DNA of 64,000 nt, from NCBI RefSeq assembly GCF_002980495.1, contig NZ_PVBR01000006.1, positions 186,001-250,000 of the forward strand, written 5' to 3'. Positions 1-8,543 of the stretch are shown here, piece by piece. The DNA is from Phyllobacterium phragmitis (GTDB taxonomy: Bacteria > Pseudomonadota > Alphaproteobacteria > Rhizobiales > Rhizobiaceae). The stretch's first letter is position 1; each line of letters opens with the position of its first letter. The position numbers were made by a program, and so were the translations under genes. Below the pieces are notes generated by a model. That model was not told where the DNA came from. It searched no databases and was given only the letters and a program-made list of their open reading frames with translations.

Positions 1-682
1 AGACGCCGAGGTTGCCGAGAAAGCGCCGGGACCACATGCCGCCAGCAAGGAGAACCTGTTCGCAGCGAATTTCGCCGCGCTCGGTCATAACGCCGCTTAC
101 CCTGCCAGCCGACATCACCAATGTACGGACAGCGCAGTTTTCGACGACTACAGCTCCTTTTGCCATAGCAGCCGCCGCAATCGCGCTGCTTGCGAGTGTG
201 GGTTCCGCGCGACCGTCCGATGGTGTGAAAATTCCGCCGACCCACTTGCCAGAACCGCCCGGAACCAATTGGTCGATATTCGCCGGGCTCAGCAGACGTG
301 AATCGAGCGACTGGCCGCCAACCGACTTGATCCAGGTTTCATGTCCGGCCATCTCTACTTCGGTGCGCGCAACATACATGATACCGGCCTGGCGATAGCC
401 GACGTCAGTCTCCACCCTTCGGGGCATCTCGGACCAAAGTCGATCCGATTCAACCGAAAGCGGCAGATCGAACTGGTCGCGCCCCGTTTTCCGGATCCAG
501 CCCAGATTGCGTGAGGATTGTTCTGCAGCAATCTGACCTTTCTCAAGAATAACCACGGAAATTCCCCGTTCAACCAAGGTCAGCGCAGCGGTCAGACCTA
601 TAATCCCTCCTCCGATCACGACAACTGTCGTCGATGGCGGAATGTCGAGTGAAGATTGTACCGGAACGATAACGGGAGCCAC
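1..682 (-). CDS. FAD-dependent amine/amino-acid oxidase, copy A (C-terminus beyond window edge)
   Basis: DAO-family flavoprotein that would oxidise an amine or amino acid. The reading frame is open from a GTG at 682 to the left window edge, about 227 codons, so the C-terminal part is missing. An AAGGA sits 8 bases before the GTG, the same spacing as in the intact paralogue at 2653-3945. A Rossmann motif (VVVIGGGIIGLTAA) lies near residues 21-34, followed by EKG and the SSRNLGW segment typical of the family. It is collinear with the 2653-3945 protein and most residues match. It is the last visible gene of a duplicated OCD-RidA-FAD cassette. The substrate is not known. The call is firm at family level only. 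Confidence 0.85.
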   Translation of the reverse strand, partial: MAPVIVPVQSSLDIPPSTTVVVIGGGIIGLTAALTLVERGISVVILEKGQIAAEQSSRNLGWIRKTGRDQFDLPLSVESDRLWSEMPRRVETDVGYRQAGIMYVARTEVEMAGHETWIKSVGGQSLDSRLLSPANIDQLVPGGSGKWVGGIFTPSDGRAEPTLASSAIAAAAMAKGAVVVENCAVRTLVMSAGRVSGVMTERGEIRCEQVLLAGGMWSRRFLGNLGV

Positions 683-754
683 GACCCAAATCCTTGAATG
701 ATTGCATCAGATTGCGCGCCCTGGAATTTCGCGGATGCGCGCGCGCATCTCAGG

Positions 755-1177
755 TCAGAGAGAAATAGTCATCTCTTTGACATGCGCCTTGGAGGAACCG
801 CGATAAGCCGTGACTTCAATCTCGACTTTATATTCCATCGACCCGAGAGGCGGGCAGGTCATTGTCAGAGCCGGGTTGATGCCACGCATCCTTTCTCCAT
901 ACGCGGTCATGATCGTATCGATGTCTTGCGGAAACTGAACGAAGACCCGCGTCCGCACAACATCCGCCAACGTGGCGCCGACTGCGGCAAGCGCCCCTTC
1001 GATATTGGCGAGTGCTTGAAGGGTTTGCTCGGCCAGATTCTCTGAAATCAGCTTCGTCTTAGGATTGCGGCCGGCGGTATTCGAAACCAGGATCAGATTG
1101 TCGATGGCGACGAGGCGCGAATAACTGCCATGCTCTTCAAATTTGGAGCCGGTTTTGACTTTGACGATATCGGTCAT
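755..1177 (-). CDS. RidA/YjgF-YER057c-UK114 family protein, copy A
   Basis: Small RidA-superfamily protein of 140 residues. Members deaminate reactive enamine/imine intermediates made by amino-acid oxidases and PLP enzymes, which suits its place between an FAD oxidase and an OCD-family enzyme. The sequence shows the family's early SNTAGRNP segment, a central RVFVQ strand and a YKVEIEVTAYRG C-terminus. I start it at the ATG at 1177 behind AGTGAAGAA; a GTG three codons upstream is possible. It is collinear and closely similar to the protein at 4019-4441, so it belongs to a tandem duplication. Whether it deaminates or only binds ligand cannot be told from this sequence alone. Confidence 0.85.
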   Translation of the reverse strand: MTDIVKVKTGSKFEEHGSYSRLVAIDNLILVSNTAGRNPKTKLISENLAEQTLQALANIEGALAAVGATLADVVRTRVFVQFPQDIDTIMTAYGERMRGINPALTMTCPPLGSMEYKVEIEVTAYRGSSKAHVKEMTISL

Positions 1178-1247
1178 ATTCTTCACTCTGCTGGATAACT
1201 GTGATTGCGGAAAGGCAAAGCCATGGGTTTGGCTTGTCTGGTCAGGT

Positions 1248-2423
1248 TCACCTTAATGCGGGAACGTCCCAGAGATTCAGTTTGACACCGACCCCCTCCT
1301 GGACCGCGTTGCGGTAGACGACAGTGCCCCAAGCCACGTCCTCGACGGGCATGCCGCCCACGGACATGATGATGATCTCGTCATCATCGCGGCGTCCCGG
1401 TGCTTCCCCTGCAACGATCTTACCGAGGTCTTCAAGCTGATCGTGAGACATCCTGCCTTCGGCAATCAGGTCCATGAACCGTATGCCAACTACCGGGATC
1501 GAATTGTGGACCGGCTTGGGATTTTCTTCATACCAGGCTTCATAAAGACCGGGATTATCGAGAACTTTACGGATTTCAGGCGACTCCATGCCCGTATCGA
1601 TATTGCTCAGCGCCGGCATCGACAGGAGGGTGCCAGGACTGACCCATTCGCGCTTCACCATGGGATATGTCGAAGGATCACCTGTTGCGCCCGAATTGCA
1701 GAAGGTCACGATATCGGAATCCCTGACCACTTCTTCGACGCTATCGACGACAACGACATTGGTGATCTGAGGCAAGGTTTCCGAAATCCAATTCAGAAAG
1801 GCGTCCAGGTTTTTCTTGCCGCGGCCCTTGACCTTGACTGTATCGATCTGGGGGCAGACCGCCATGAAAGCCGAGAGTGAGGTCTTGGCCATCACGCCCG
1901 GTCCGAGGATGCCGACGACCCGTGAATCCTTGCGCGCAAGATGGCGCGCGCCGACGCCAGGTACTGCACCAGTGCGATAAGCCGAAAGGAGATTGGCCGA
2001 CATGACCGCCAGCGGCGCCCCGGTGTCCGCGTCATTGAGGATGAACATCAGGATCGAGCGCGGCAGTCCTTTCTGCCGGTTTTCGATATTGGAGCCGTAC
2101 CACTTCATGCCAGCCGTGCGGAAGCGACCGCCCAGATACGCTGGCATCGCCATGAAACGGCGATCAGGGGTCGGCGTGGGCATATAGGGGAAAGGCGAGG
2201 TCTCCGGGAAAATCACCACCGAACCGTGAGAATTGTTGTTCGCCCCTGCCATGCGGTAGTCACCATGGTAGAGCAGCCCGAACATCTCTTCCATCGTGTC
2301 CACGCACGCTGCCATGTTGGTGACGCCCGCGCGTATCATGTCCGGCTCGGAAAGGTAGATGAAGTCGATCAGTGTCGACGAGCTCTGGTCGTCAATGGGA
2401 TGCTCACGATTATCTTGAAGCAT
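1248..2423 (-). CDS. Ornithine cyclodeaminase/mu-crystallin family protein, copy A
   Basis: NAD(P)-dependent OCD/mu-crystallin family protein of 391 residues. The nucleotide-binding loop VGILGPGVMAK is preceded by the family segment SAYRTGAVPGVGARHLARKD. Members deaminate ornithine cyclically, dehydrogenate alanine or reduce ketimines. This one is longer than classical ornithine cyclodeaminase (about 350 residues) and carries a distinctive C-terminal tail from MSVGGMPVEDVAWGT to the end. I recall this subtype sometimes being annotated as a tyramine oxidase subunit, which I would not rely on. The start at 2423 follows GAAGAG. It is about 75-80 percent identical by eye to the protein at 4530-5669. 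Together with RidA and an FAD oxidase it probably handles an imine or amino-acid substrate. Confidence 0.8.
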   Translation of the reverse strand: MLQDNREHPIDDQSSSTLIDFIYLSEPDMIRAGVTNMAACVDTMEEMFGLLYHGDYRMAGANNNSHGSVVIFPETSPFPYMPTPTPDRRFMAMPAYLGGRFRTAGMKWYGSNIENRQKGLPRSILMFILNDADTGAPLAVMSANLLSAYRTGAVPGVGARHLARKDSRVVGILGPGVMAKTSLSAFMAVCPQIDTVKVKGRGKKNLDAFLNWISETLPQITNVVVVDSVEEVVRDSDIVTFCNSGATGDPSTYPMVKREWVSPGTLLSMPALSNIDTGMESPEIRKVLDNPGLYEAWYEENPKPVHNSIPVVGIRFMDLIAEGRMSHDQLEDLGKIVAGEAPGRRDDDEIIIMSVGGMPVEDVAWGTVVYRNAVQEGVGVKLNLWDVPALR

Positions 2424-2652
2424 GGAGACTACTCTTCTGTTTTTGATCTGCAAAAACTGTCATGAAGAGGCAAGACAAGGAATGACTGAAGCGGCCGATA
2501 ATTTTGCGGATCAGGCCAGAGCGAGTCTCGAACAGCTCCATGTTTGGGCTTCAAGATGCGTGGTTCGGCTTCTGATCCGCATTTGGCAAAAGCCCGCAGC
2601 TTTGCGCGCCTGCCACCAAAACCTGCATAATTCAGTTCATGGATTTGCGGTG

Positions 2653-3945
2653 TTAAAAGCGTTCCAGCCGGTATGGGGCAGGATCAACGATCGGCGTGCT
2701 GCCGGTGAGAAGATCGGCTGCGAGTTGTCCGGCTGCAGGACCTGTCCCGAAGCCGTGTCCCGAGAAGCCCGACGCGACGGTGAACCCCTGCACCTTGGCG
2801 ACTGGCCCGATCGCTGGCAGGGAGTCGGGCGTGATATCCATCATGCCGGCCCAGACTTCCTCAATCACTGTGCCGTTGAAGGCAGGCCAGGCCGCTGTCA
2901 GGTTACGCATGGCCTCGGCGTTGATGGCGGCATCTGCTGGCGGGTCCATCGTGCGGATGTGTTCGAAGGGCGACTTGCTTTTTGGCCCCCAGCGGCGCGG
3001 CATGGAAATATCCGTGAGACAGTCCTTGCCGAGGCTGATACGCAGAAGATCGCGCTGTCCGCGCAGCATGTGCATATAGCGCAAGCCGATCAGCAAATGA
3101 TCGAGCATCAAGGGTGCGCCCAAGGCACCGCGCTGGGTAATGGTAAAGCCCCCGTCCTTGCGTTTGCGAAACGAAAAATCCGGACCGCCCACTGCAATTT
3201 CGGTTGGGCCATCCATAGGCGCGGTACGGATAACCGACGAAACCAGTGGCAGCGTCGGTAGCGAGACGCCGAGATTGCCGAGGAACCTGCGCGACCACAG
3301 ACCTGCAGCCAGCAGAACCTGATCGCAGCGGATTTCCCCACGCTCGGTAACAACACCACTCACCCGTCCGGCCGCAAGCGACAGCGTACGGACAGCGCAG
3401 TTCTCAATGATCACCACACCCTTCTGGATGGCGGCATTGGCAATTGCGCTTGGAGCAAGCGTGGGCTCGGCGCGGCCGTCAGACGCGGTATAGATGCCGC
3501 CCGCCCATGTGCCTTGTCCGCCGGGCACCAGCGTATCAATGTCCTTGGCGCTCAAGAGTCTGGAACCAAGCGACAAGTGGCTCACAGATTTGAGCCAGTC
3601 CATATGCATCGGCATTTCGGCTTCCGTACGGGCAAGATACATAATGCCGGCCCGACGGTAGCCGACATCGGCTCCAACGCGCTCGGACATGGTTGCCCAG
3701 AGCCGATCGGCAGCCAATGACATCGGAACGTCCGGTGCCGAGCGTCCCATCTTGCGCACCCAGCCAAGGTTGCGCGACGATTGCTCACCCGCCACCCTGC
3801 CTTTTTCAAGCACCACGACCGGAATGCCCCGTTCCGCCAACGTCAACGCGGCTGTCAGTCCCACGATCCCAGCACCGATCACGACAACCGTAGTCGAAGT
3901 CGGAAAAGCGGTGGAGGTTTGAACGGGAGAAATTGTCGGTGCCAT
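2653..3945 (-). CDS. FAD-dependent amine/amino-acid oxidase, copy B
   Basis: DAO-family flavoprotein of 430 residues, of the size of D-amino-acid dehydrogenase or glycine oxidase. The Rossmann motif VVVIGAGIVGLTAA is near residues 18-31, the SSRNLGWVRK segment follows, and the C-terminus has the FAD-contacting GFSGHGFGTGPAAG. I start at the ATG at 3945 because AAGGA lies 8 bases upstream and the same geometry is kept in the paralogue ending at 682. The longer frame to 4110 has no comparable support. It lies downstream of RidA and OCD genes on the same strand and is probably cotranscribed with them and the APC permease. The substrate is unknown; an amino acid or a secondary amine is likely. 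Confidence 0.88.
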   Translation of the reverse strand: MAPTISPVQTSTAFPTSTTVVVIGAGIVGLTAALTLAERGIPVVVLEKGRVAGEQSSRNLGWVRKMGRSAPDVPMSLAADRLWATMSERVGADVGYRRAGIMYLARTEAEMPMHMDWLKSVSHLSLGSRLLSAKDIDTLVPGGQGTWAGGIYTASDGRAEPTLAPSAIANAAIQKGVVIIENCAVRTLSLAAGRVSGVVTERGEIRCDQVLLAAGLWSRRFLGNLGVSLPTLPLVSSVIRTAPMDGPTEIAVGGPDFSFRKRKDGGFTITQRGALGAPLMLDHLLIGLRYMHMLRGQRDLLRISLGKDCLTDISMPRRWGPKSKSPFEHIRTMDPPADAAINAEAMRNLTAAWPAFNGTVIEEVWAGMMDITPDSLPAIGPVAKVQGFTVASGFSGHGFGTGPAAGQLAADLLTGSTPIVDPAPYRLERF

Positions 3946-4018
3946 GGATGTCATCCTTGGGACTGTGGAAAATTGGCAGCACGGCACAATGGCTGAGGCC
4001 ATCGCCGCAAGGCCATCT

Positions 4019-4441
4019 TCAAAGCGAAATGACGCGTTCTTCGATGTCTGCTTTCGATGCGCCACGATAGGCAGTGACCTCGATTTCGACCTTGTAGGCC
4101 GTCGAGCCAAGCGGCGGGCATGTCACGGTGCTGGCCGGATTGATGCCACTGAATTTCTCGCCGACCTTTGTCATGACCGCCGCCGTGTCTTCCGGATTTT
4201 GAATGAAGACGCGGGACGAAATGACATCGGCGAGGCTCGCATCGACGGCCGCAAGCGCGCGCTCGATGTTGGTGAAGACCTGCACGGTCTGTTCGGTCAC
4301 ATCCACGGGGATCTCTTGGGTCTGCGGATTGCGGCCCGCAGTGTTGGACACGAAAATCCAGTTGTCGACCGCCACGATACGAGAGTAGCTACCATGGTCC
4401 TCGAATTTGGAACCTGTCTTGATTTTAACGACCTTGGTCAT
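4019..4441 (-). CDS. RidA family protein, copy B
   Basis: RidA-superfamily protein of 140 residues, the paralogue of the one at 755-1177. It shares the segments FVSNTAGRNPQT, RVFIQNPED and TCPPLGSTAYKVEIEVTAYRG. Its expected role is hydrolysis of enamine/imine products of the neighbouring oxidase or OCD enzyme. It sits between the OCD gene ending at 4530 and the FAD gene starting at 3945, with gaps of about 70-90 bases, so one transcript is likely. Copy A and copy B keep the same gene order, which shows that the whole three-gene block was duplicated. Confidence 0.85.
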   Translation of the reverse strand: MTKVVKIKTGSKFEDHGSYSRIVAVDNWIFVSNTAGRNPQTQEIPVDVTEQTVQVFTNIERALAAVDASLADVISSRVFIQNPEDTAAVMTKVGEKFSGINPASTVTCPPLGSTAYKVEIEVTAYRGASKADIEERVISL

Positions 4442-4529
4442 GTTGTCTCCGAAATTTCTGGGAATGAAGGATGGGGCAAGCCGGGTCGTGCTGATCGGAT
4501 TGGATCAAGGGCCCGCCCCGGAATGCACG

Positions 4530-5669
4530 TCAGCGCAAAACGGGTACATCCCAGAGGTTCAGCTTGACGCCGATACCCTGTTCGATCGCGTTGCGATAAA
4601 CCACGGTGCCCCAGGCCACGTCCTCGACCGGCATGCCACCGACAGACATGATGATGATTTCATCATCATGTTGGCGCCCAGGGGCGTCGCCCGCGATGAT
4701 TTTGCCGATGTCTTCGAGTTGATCGCGGTTCATGGCGCCCTCCGCAATCATGTCCATGAACTTGACGCCGAGAATTGGCACATAAACATGGGCGGGCTTT
4801 GGCAGTTCGTGATACCAGGCATCATAAAGGCCGGTGTTGTCGACAACCTTGCGGATATCAAGCCTTTTCATGCCCTCGTCGATATCACAAAGCGCTGGCA
4901 TAGCCAGAAATGCGCCCGGTTTCACCCATTCGCGTCTTACCTTGGGATAGGTCGATGGATCGCCCACGGCGCCTGAATTGCAGAAGGTTACGAGATCCGA
5001 GTCACGCACCACGGCTTCAATGCTATCGACAATCTCGACATTGGTGATCTGCGGAAAGGTGCCGCTGAGCCATCCCAGAAAGCTGTCGAGGCTCTGCTGG
5101 CCCCGGCCCTTTATTTTGACCGTGTCGATCATGGGGCAGGTTGCCATAAAGGCAGAAAGCGTGGTCTTGGCCATGACGCCGGGACCGAGAATGCCGACAG
5201 TTCTGGAATCCTTGCGCGCCAGATGACGTGCGCCGACACCTGGAATGGCGCCGGTGCGGTAGGCGGAAAGCAGGTTGGCAGACATGAAGGCGAGCGGCGC
5301 TCCGGTGTCTGCGTCGTTGAGGCAGAACATGAGGATCGACCGCGGGAGTCCTTTCTCGCGATTGGCGATGTTGGAGCCATACCATTTCATGCCGGCGGTG
5401 CGGAACTGTCCGCCCAGATAAGCCGGCATTGCCATGAAGCGGCGATCGGCGGTCGGCTTTGGCATATCAGGGAAGGGCGAAGTCTCCGGGAAGCTGATGG
5501 CAGCACCGTGGGAGTCGTTGTTAGGGCCGGCCATGCGATAGTCGCCGTGGTACAATAGCCCGAACATTTCTTCCATTGCGTCAACACAAGCCGGCATATC
5601 GGTGACACCGGCTTTGATCATGTCTTGCTCGGACAGATAGACGAAGTCGATTTTGGTATCTTCAGTCAT
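4530..5669 (-). CDS. Ornithine cyclodeaminase/mu-crystallin family protein, copy B
   Basis: OCD-family enzyme of 379 residues, paralogous to the protein at 1248-2423 along its full length. It has the same SAYRTGAIPGVGARH segment, NAD(P)-binding loop VGILGPGVMAK and C-terminal MSVGGMPVEDVAWGTVVYRN. I chose the ATG at 5669, preceded by AAAGAG, because the two paralogues become alignable just after it (IDFVYLSE / IDFIYLSE). The longer frame reaching 5783 would run into the hairpin at 5776-5800. It is the first enzyme gene after the APC permease. Expected chemistry is an NAD(P)-linked deamination, cyclisation or imine reduction on a substrate brought in by the permease. Confidence 0.8.
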   Translation of the reverse strand: MTEDTKIDFVYLSEQDMIKAGVTDMPACVDAMEEMFGLLYHGDYRMAGPNNDSHGAAISFPETSPFPDMPKPTADRRFMAMPAYLGGQFRTAGMKWYGSNIANREKGLPRSILMFCLNDADTGAPLAFMSANLLSAYRTGAIPGVGARHLARKDSRTVGILGPGVMAKTTLSAFMATCPMIDTVKIKGRGQQSLDSFLGWLSGTFPQITNVEIVDSIEAVVRDSDLVTFCNSGAVGDPSTYPKVRREWVKPGAFLAMPALCDIDEGMKRLDIRKVVDNTGLYDAWYHELPKPAHVYVPILGVKFMDMIAEGAMNRDQLEDIGKIIAGDAPGRQHDDEIIIMSVGGMPVEDVAWGTVVYRNAIEQGIGVKLNLWDVPVLR

Positions 5670-5775
5670 TGTTGAAAGCTCTTTTAGCGTTGTTGAGATC
5701 AGGCCGCGCAGCCCCTTTGAGCCGCCTTGGTCAAATACGGGTTCTGTGGGAGTGTCTTCCGGAAGACGTTCATGA

Positions 5776-5800
5776 ACGGGCATTGCGATGCAATGCCCGT
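5776..5800. repeat. Perfect 11-bp stem, 3-base loop hairpin
   Basis: ACGGGCATTGC at 5776-5786 and GCAATGCCCGT at 5790-5800 are exact inverted repeats around GAT. The hairpin lies 6 bases past the stop of the permease gene (5807) and about 107 bases before the OCD start at 5669. On the minus strand no T-run follows, so a simple intrinsic terminator is unlikely. An RNA-processing or mRNA-stabilising role between permease and enzyme genes is possible. Confidence 0.7.
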
Positions 5801-5806
5801 CAGTTG

Positions 5807-7252
5807 CTATTCCTCGAAGATCTTGCCGAGCGCTGCATAACGAGCAGGGCTGGTTTTTCTGATCGAAAGGGCGAACAGAGCGCCAAGAACACCAACCGCG
5901 ACGACGACGACCGGGAAGGAATTGACGACGATGTTCGAGGTTCCGGCAAGCAGATCCAGATTGGAGGTCACCAATACCAAGCCTCCCGCCAGCCCCAGGA
6001 GTGCGACTGCCGGAGCGACGACCGTTCTCAACACGCCATGGCCTCGCCGGTTGTTCCAGAAGAACATGATGATCGCGATCGAGACGAGCACCTGCACGGT
6101 CAGGATGCTGAGAACCGCTAGTGCGGACATATAGGAAAACACAACTGCGAACGGATCTTGTTCCGCAAGGGCAAAGGCAGCCAGGGTAGCGGCCGCAATG
6201 AGGGATTGCAGCATACCCGCCACATAGGGCGAACCATGAATCTCATGGACCTTGCCCAGCACCTTGAATGCCAGCCCTTCCCGGCCAAGTGCGAAGAAAT
6301 AGCGGTTCAAGGTGTTGTGGAAGGACAGGATGCAAGCAAACAGGCTGGTAATCAGCAAGATGTTCATCGCATGGGCGGCCCATGGGCCGAGCACGACTGT
6401 AGCCGCGTCAAAGAACAATGTGTCGAGTGCGCCCTTGGCGGTGTCCTGGATTTTGGAAGGTCCGTAATACTGAACGATTGCCCAGGTTGAAAATGCGTAG
6501 AAAACGGTAATCAGCAGAACGGAGAAATAGGTTGCGCGCGGGATCGTGATTTCCGGACGATGCGTTTCTTCACCGAAAATTGCGGTTGCCTCGAAGCCGA
6601 TAAACGAACCGATAACGAAGACCAGCGATACGCCGAGACCGGGTGCGAAGACAGTTGCCGGTGCAAATGACGTCATGCTGAACCCTTCCGGTCCGCCGCC
6701 GTGATAGACGATGCCAAGGTCGAGGAGGAGGAGAATGACCATTTCCACCAACATGCACACGCCAAGGATCGTTCCCGAGAAGGCGAGGTTGCGTTGTCCT
6801 GCAAAATGGACAATGAGCAGGAATGCGAAGGACCAGACCCACCATGGCAGATCAAGGCCGAGGCCCGCAAATGCACCCTGAGTGAAGACCCCGATAAGAC
6901 CGTAAACGGCGATTTGTACCGAGCTGTATGTGAGAAGCGCAATGAAGGCACCACCAACACCGGCAGGCTTGCCAATGCCATTTGCAATATAGGTGTAGAA
7001 CGCGCCGGCACCTTTGATGTGACGGCTCATGGCTGTGAACCCAACCGAGAAGATCAGATACAGAAGACCCGCCAGGATGAAAGCGCCGGGTACGCCGGCA
7101 CCGTTGCCAAACGCGAAGGCCGGTGGTGTTGCACCGACGACCGCCGTGAGTGGTGCGGCGGCGGCGACGACGAAAAAGACGATGTGGGCAATGCCGACAG
7201 AATTGCTCGCCAGCTTGTTGGCGGGCATGGTGGTGCTATCTCCAATATTCAT
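5807..7252 (-). CDS. APC-superfamily amino acid permease
   Basis: Twelve-helix-type inner-membrane transporter of 481 residues. The N-terminal segment GIAHIVFFVVAAAAPLTAVVG and the glycine-rich stretch at about residues 45-70 are typical of the APC superfamily, as is FIGFEATAIFGEETHRPE in the middle. It would import an amino acid or amine by cation symport. The ATG at 7252 is preceded by AGGGG; seven upstream codons of the longer frame look like leader. It heads the minus-strand run permease-OCD-RidA-FAD-OCD-RidA-FAD and is divergent from the AraC-type regulator starting at 7381, which probably controls it. The exact substrate cannot be read from the sequence. Confidence 0.88.
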   Translation of the reverse strand: MNIGDSTTMPANKLASNSVGIAHIVFFVVAAAAPLTAVVGATPPAFAFGNGAGVPGAFILAGLLYLIFSVGFTAMSRHIKGAGAFYTYIANGIGKPAGVGGAFIALLTYSSVQIAVYGLIGVFTQGAFAGLGLDLPWWVWSFAFLLIVHFAGQRNLAFSGTILGVCMLVEMVILLLLDLGIVYHGGGPEGFSMTSFAPATVFAPGLGVSLVFVIGSFIGFEATAIFGEETHRPEITIPRATYFSVLLITVFYAFSTWAIVQYYGPSKIQDTAKGALDTLFFDAATVVLGPWAAHAMNILLITSLFACILSFHNTLNRYFFALGREGLAFKVLGKVHEIHGSPYVAGMLQSLIAAATLAAFALAEQDPFAVVFSYMSALAVLSILTVQVLVSIAIIMFFWNNRRGHGVLRTVVAPAVALLGLAGGLVLVTSNLDLLAGTSNIVVNSFPVVVVAVGVLGALFALSIRKTSPARYAALGKIFEE

Positions 7253-7380
7253 CTTGAACCCCTTTTTTATCAATTGTTATTTGCAAGACTTAAGCAGCCT
7301 TCTTTGCGCCGCAGTATTGCAAAGTGTGCCATTAATTTGATAATATGCGCCAAATTCCGGGTAATTTGCGGGGCGCGACC

Positions 7381-8403
7381 ATGAACGAAACCCGTAATCC
7401 GACAAGAGCCGTTGCCTTCATCAGAGTGTCGGCGATCAAGCTTCTGCTTGAGCAATTTGACAATCGCCAAGAAAAAGCTCGCGAACTTCTATCCCGACAC
7501 GGCATCATGCGGCCGCTTCTCAGCGATCCCTATGCCGTCATTCCGCTACAGCGCTTTGTCGCTTTCTTTGAAGATGCCGCCACAGCGCTGGATGATCCCT
7601 TCTTCGGGGCCAAGCTTGGGGCGGTTTTCAAACCAGGTGATATCGGACCAGTGGGAATGCTCTTTTCGCTTTCGCCGTCAATCATGGACGCGTTCGATCG
7701 TATATCGAAATTCGCCAACTCGCTGCAGAACACGACGAATTCCAACATAGTCATGGATGGTGATACTCTGGTCTGGAGCTACCGGATATCGGACAACTCA
7801 ATCTGGCCGCGCCGACAGGATGCGGAATATTCGTTGGCCGCGAGCTGCCAGCTCGTGCGCTCCAACTTCAAGGCAAGCTGGAAACCGTTAGAAGTTCATT
7901 TTGAACACGAAATGCCGGCTCAGCCCGAGGTGATCCGTAGAATCTTCAGGTCGCCGGTCTTATTCAAGCAGTCCAGCAACCGCATTGTCATGAACCGCGA
8001 AGAAGCGGTTCAGATATATCGAAATGAAAACAAGGAGTTGTCTCTGATTCTGGAGCGACATATGTCCGATCTCATGAGCCAGACCTATGTTGGTCAGAGC
8101 CTAAGCTCCAAGGTCAAATCACTCATCGGGCTTTATATCGGAAGACGGCACATAACTGTCGGCCTTCTAGCCGAAGAACTGGGCCTCACGCCGAGAACTC
8201 TCCAGCGAAGACTAGGGGAGGAGGGGGCTACGATCCGCAATCTCACTCTGTCTTGCCGCCAGGAACTTGCTCGCAACCTGTTATCGGCAGAGAATTCGAC
8301 CATGTCGGATATTGCACAGGCGCTGGGCTACGCTGATGGTGCCGTCTTTTGCAGGGCCTTTAAAAGTTGGGCTGGCCACCCGCCTTCAAAGACGGAAAAC
8401 TGA
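7381..8403 (+). CDS. AraC-family regulator with arabinose-binding-like N-terminal domain
   Basis: Transcription regulator of 340 residues. The N-terminal ~200 residues resemble the Arabinose_bd (OruR/ArgR/VirF-like) type and carry the IWPRRQDAEYSLAA region shared with the second regulator at 15958-17091. The C-terminal ~100 residues form a double helix-turn-helix, seen in VGLLAEELGLTPRTLQRRL and MSDIAQALGYADGAVFCRAFKSWAGHPP. Regulators of this kind often control ornithine, choline or other nitrogen-compound catabolism, consistent with the divergent OCD cassette. The ATG at 7381 is preferred over 7345 because the shorter start aligns with the domain. Autoregulation from the 128-base divergent gap is likely. 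Confidence 0.88.
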   Translation: MNETRNPTRAVAFIRVSAIKLLLEQFDNRQEKARELLSRHGIMRPLLSDPYAVIPLQRFVAFFEDAATALDDPFFGAKLGAVFKPGDIGPVGMLFSLSPSIMDAFDRISKFANSLQNTTNSNIVMDGDTLVWSYRISDNSIWPRRQDAEYSLAASCQLVRSNFKASWKPLEVHFEHEMPAQPEVIRRIFRSPVLFKQSSNRIVMNREEAVQIYRNENKELSLILERHMSDLMSQTYVGQSLSSKVKSLIGLYIGRRHITVGLLAEELGLTPRTLQRRLGEEGATIRNLTLSCRQELARNLLSAENSTMSDIAQALGYADGAVFCRAFKSWAGHPPSKTEN

Positions 8404-8543
8404 AAACCCATGTCCGTCAGCGAATGATCTGAAACAGATCGGGATCCGAAAATCTGAAGTTTCCGGTCCGCCTGCCGGTTAATGTGAGATGCTTGCTGCC
8501 GATGTTGTGAAAGAACCCGGTGCACATCTATTTAAGTTATTGC

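Noticed and set aside
12-398. Plus-strand frame at the left edge
   Set aside because: It is the antisense of the FAD oxidase that reads on the minus strand from 682, whose paralogue confirms the frame.
3946-4110. The upstream extension of the FAD oxidase frame to 4110
   Set aside because: The added residues have no family match, and the ATG at 3945 has a ribosome site with the same spacing as in the paralogue.
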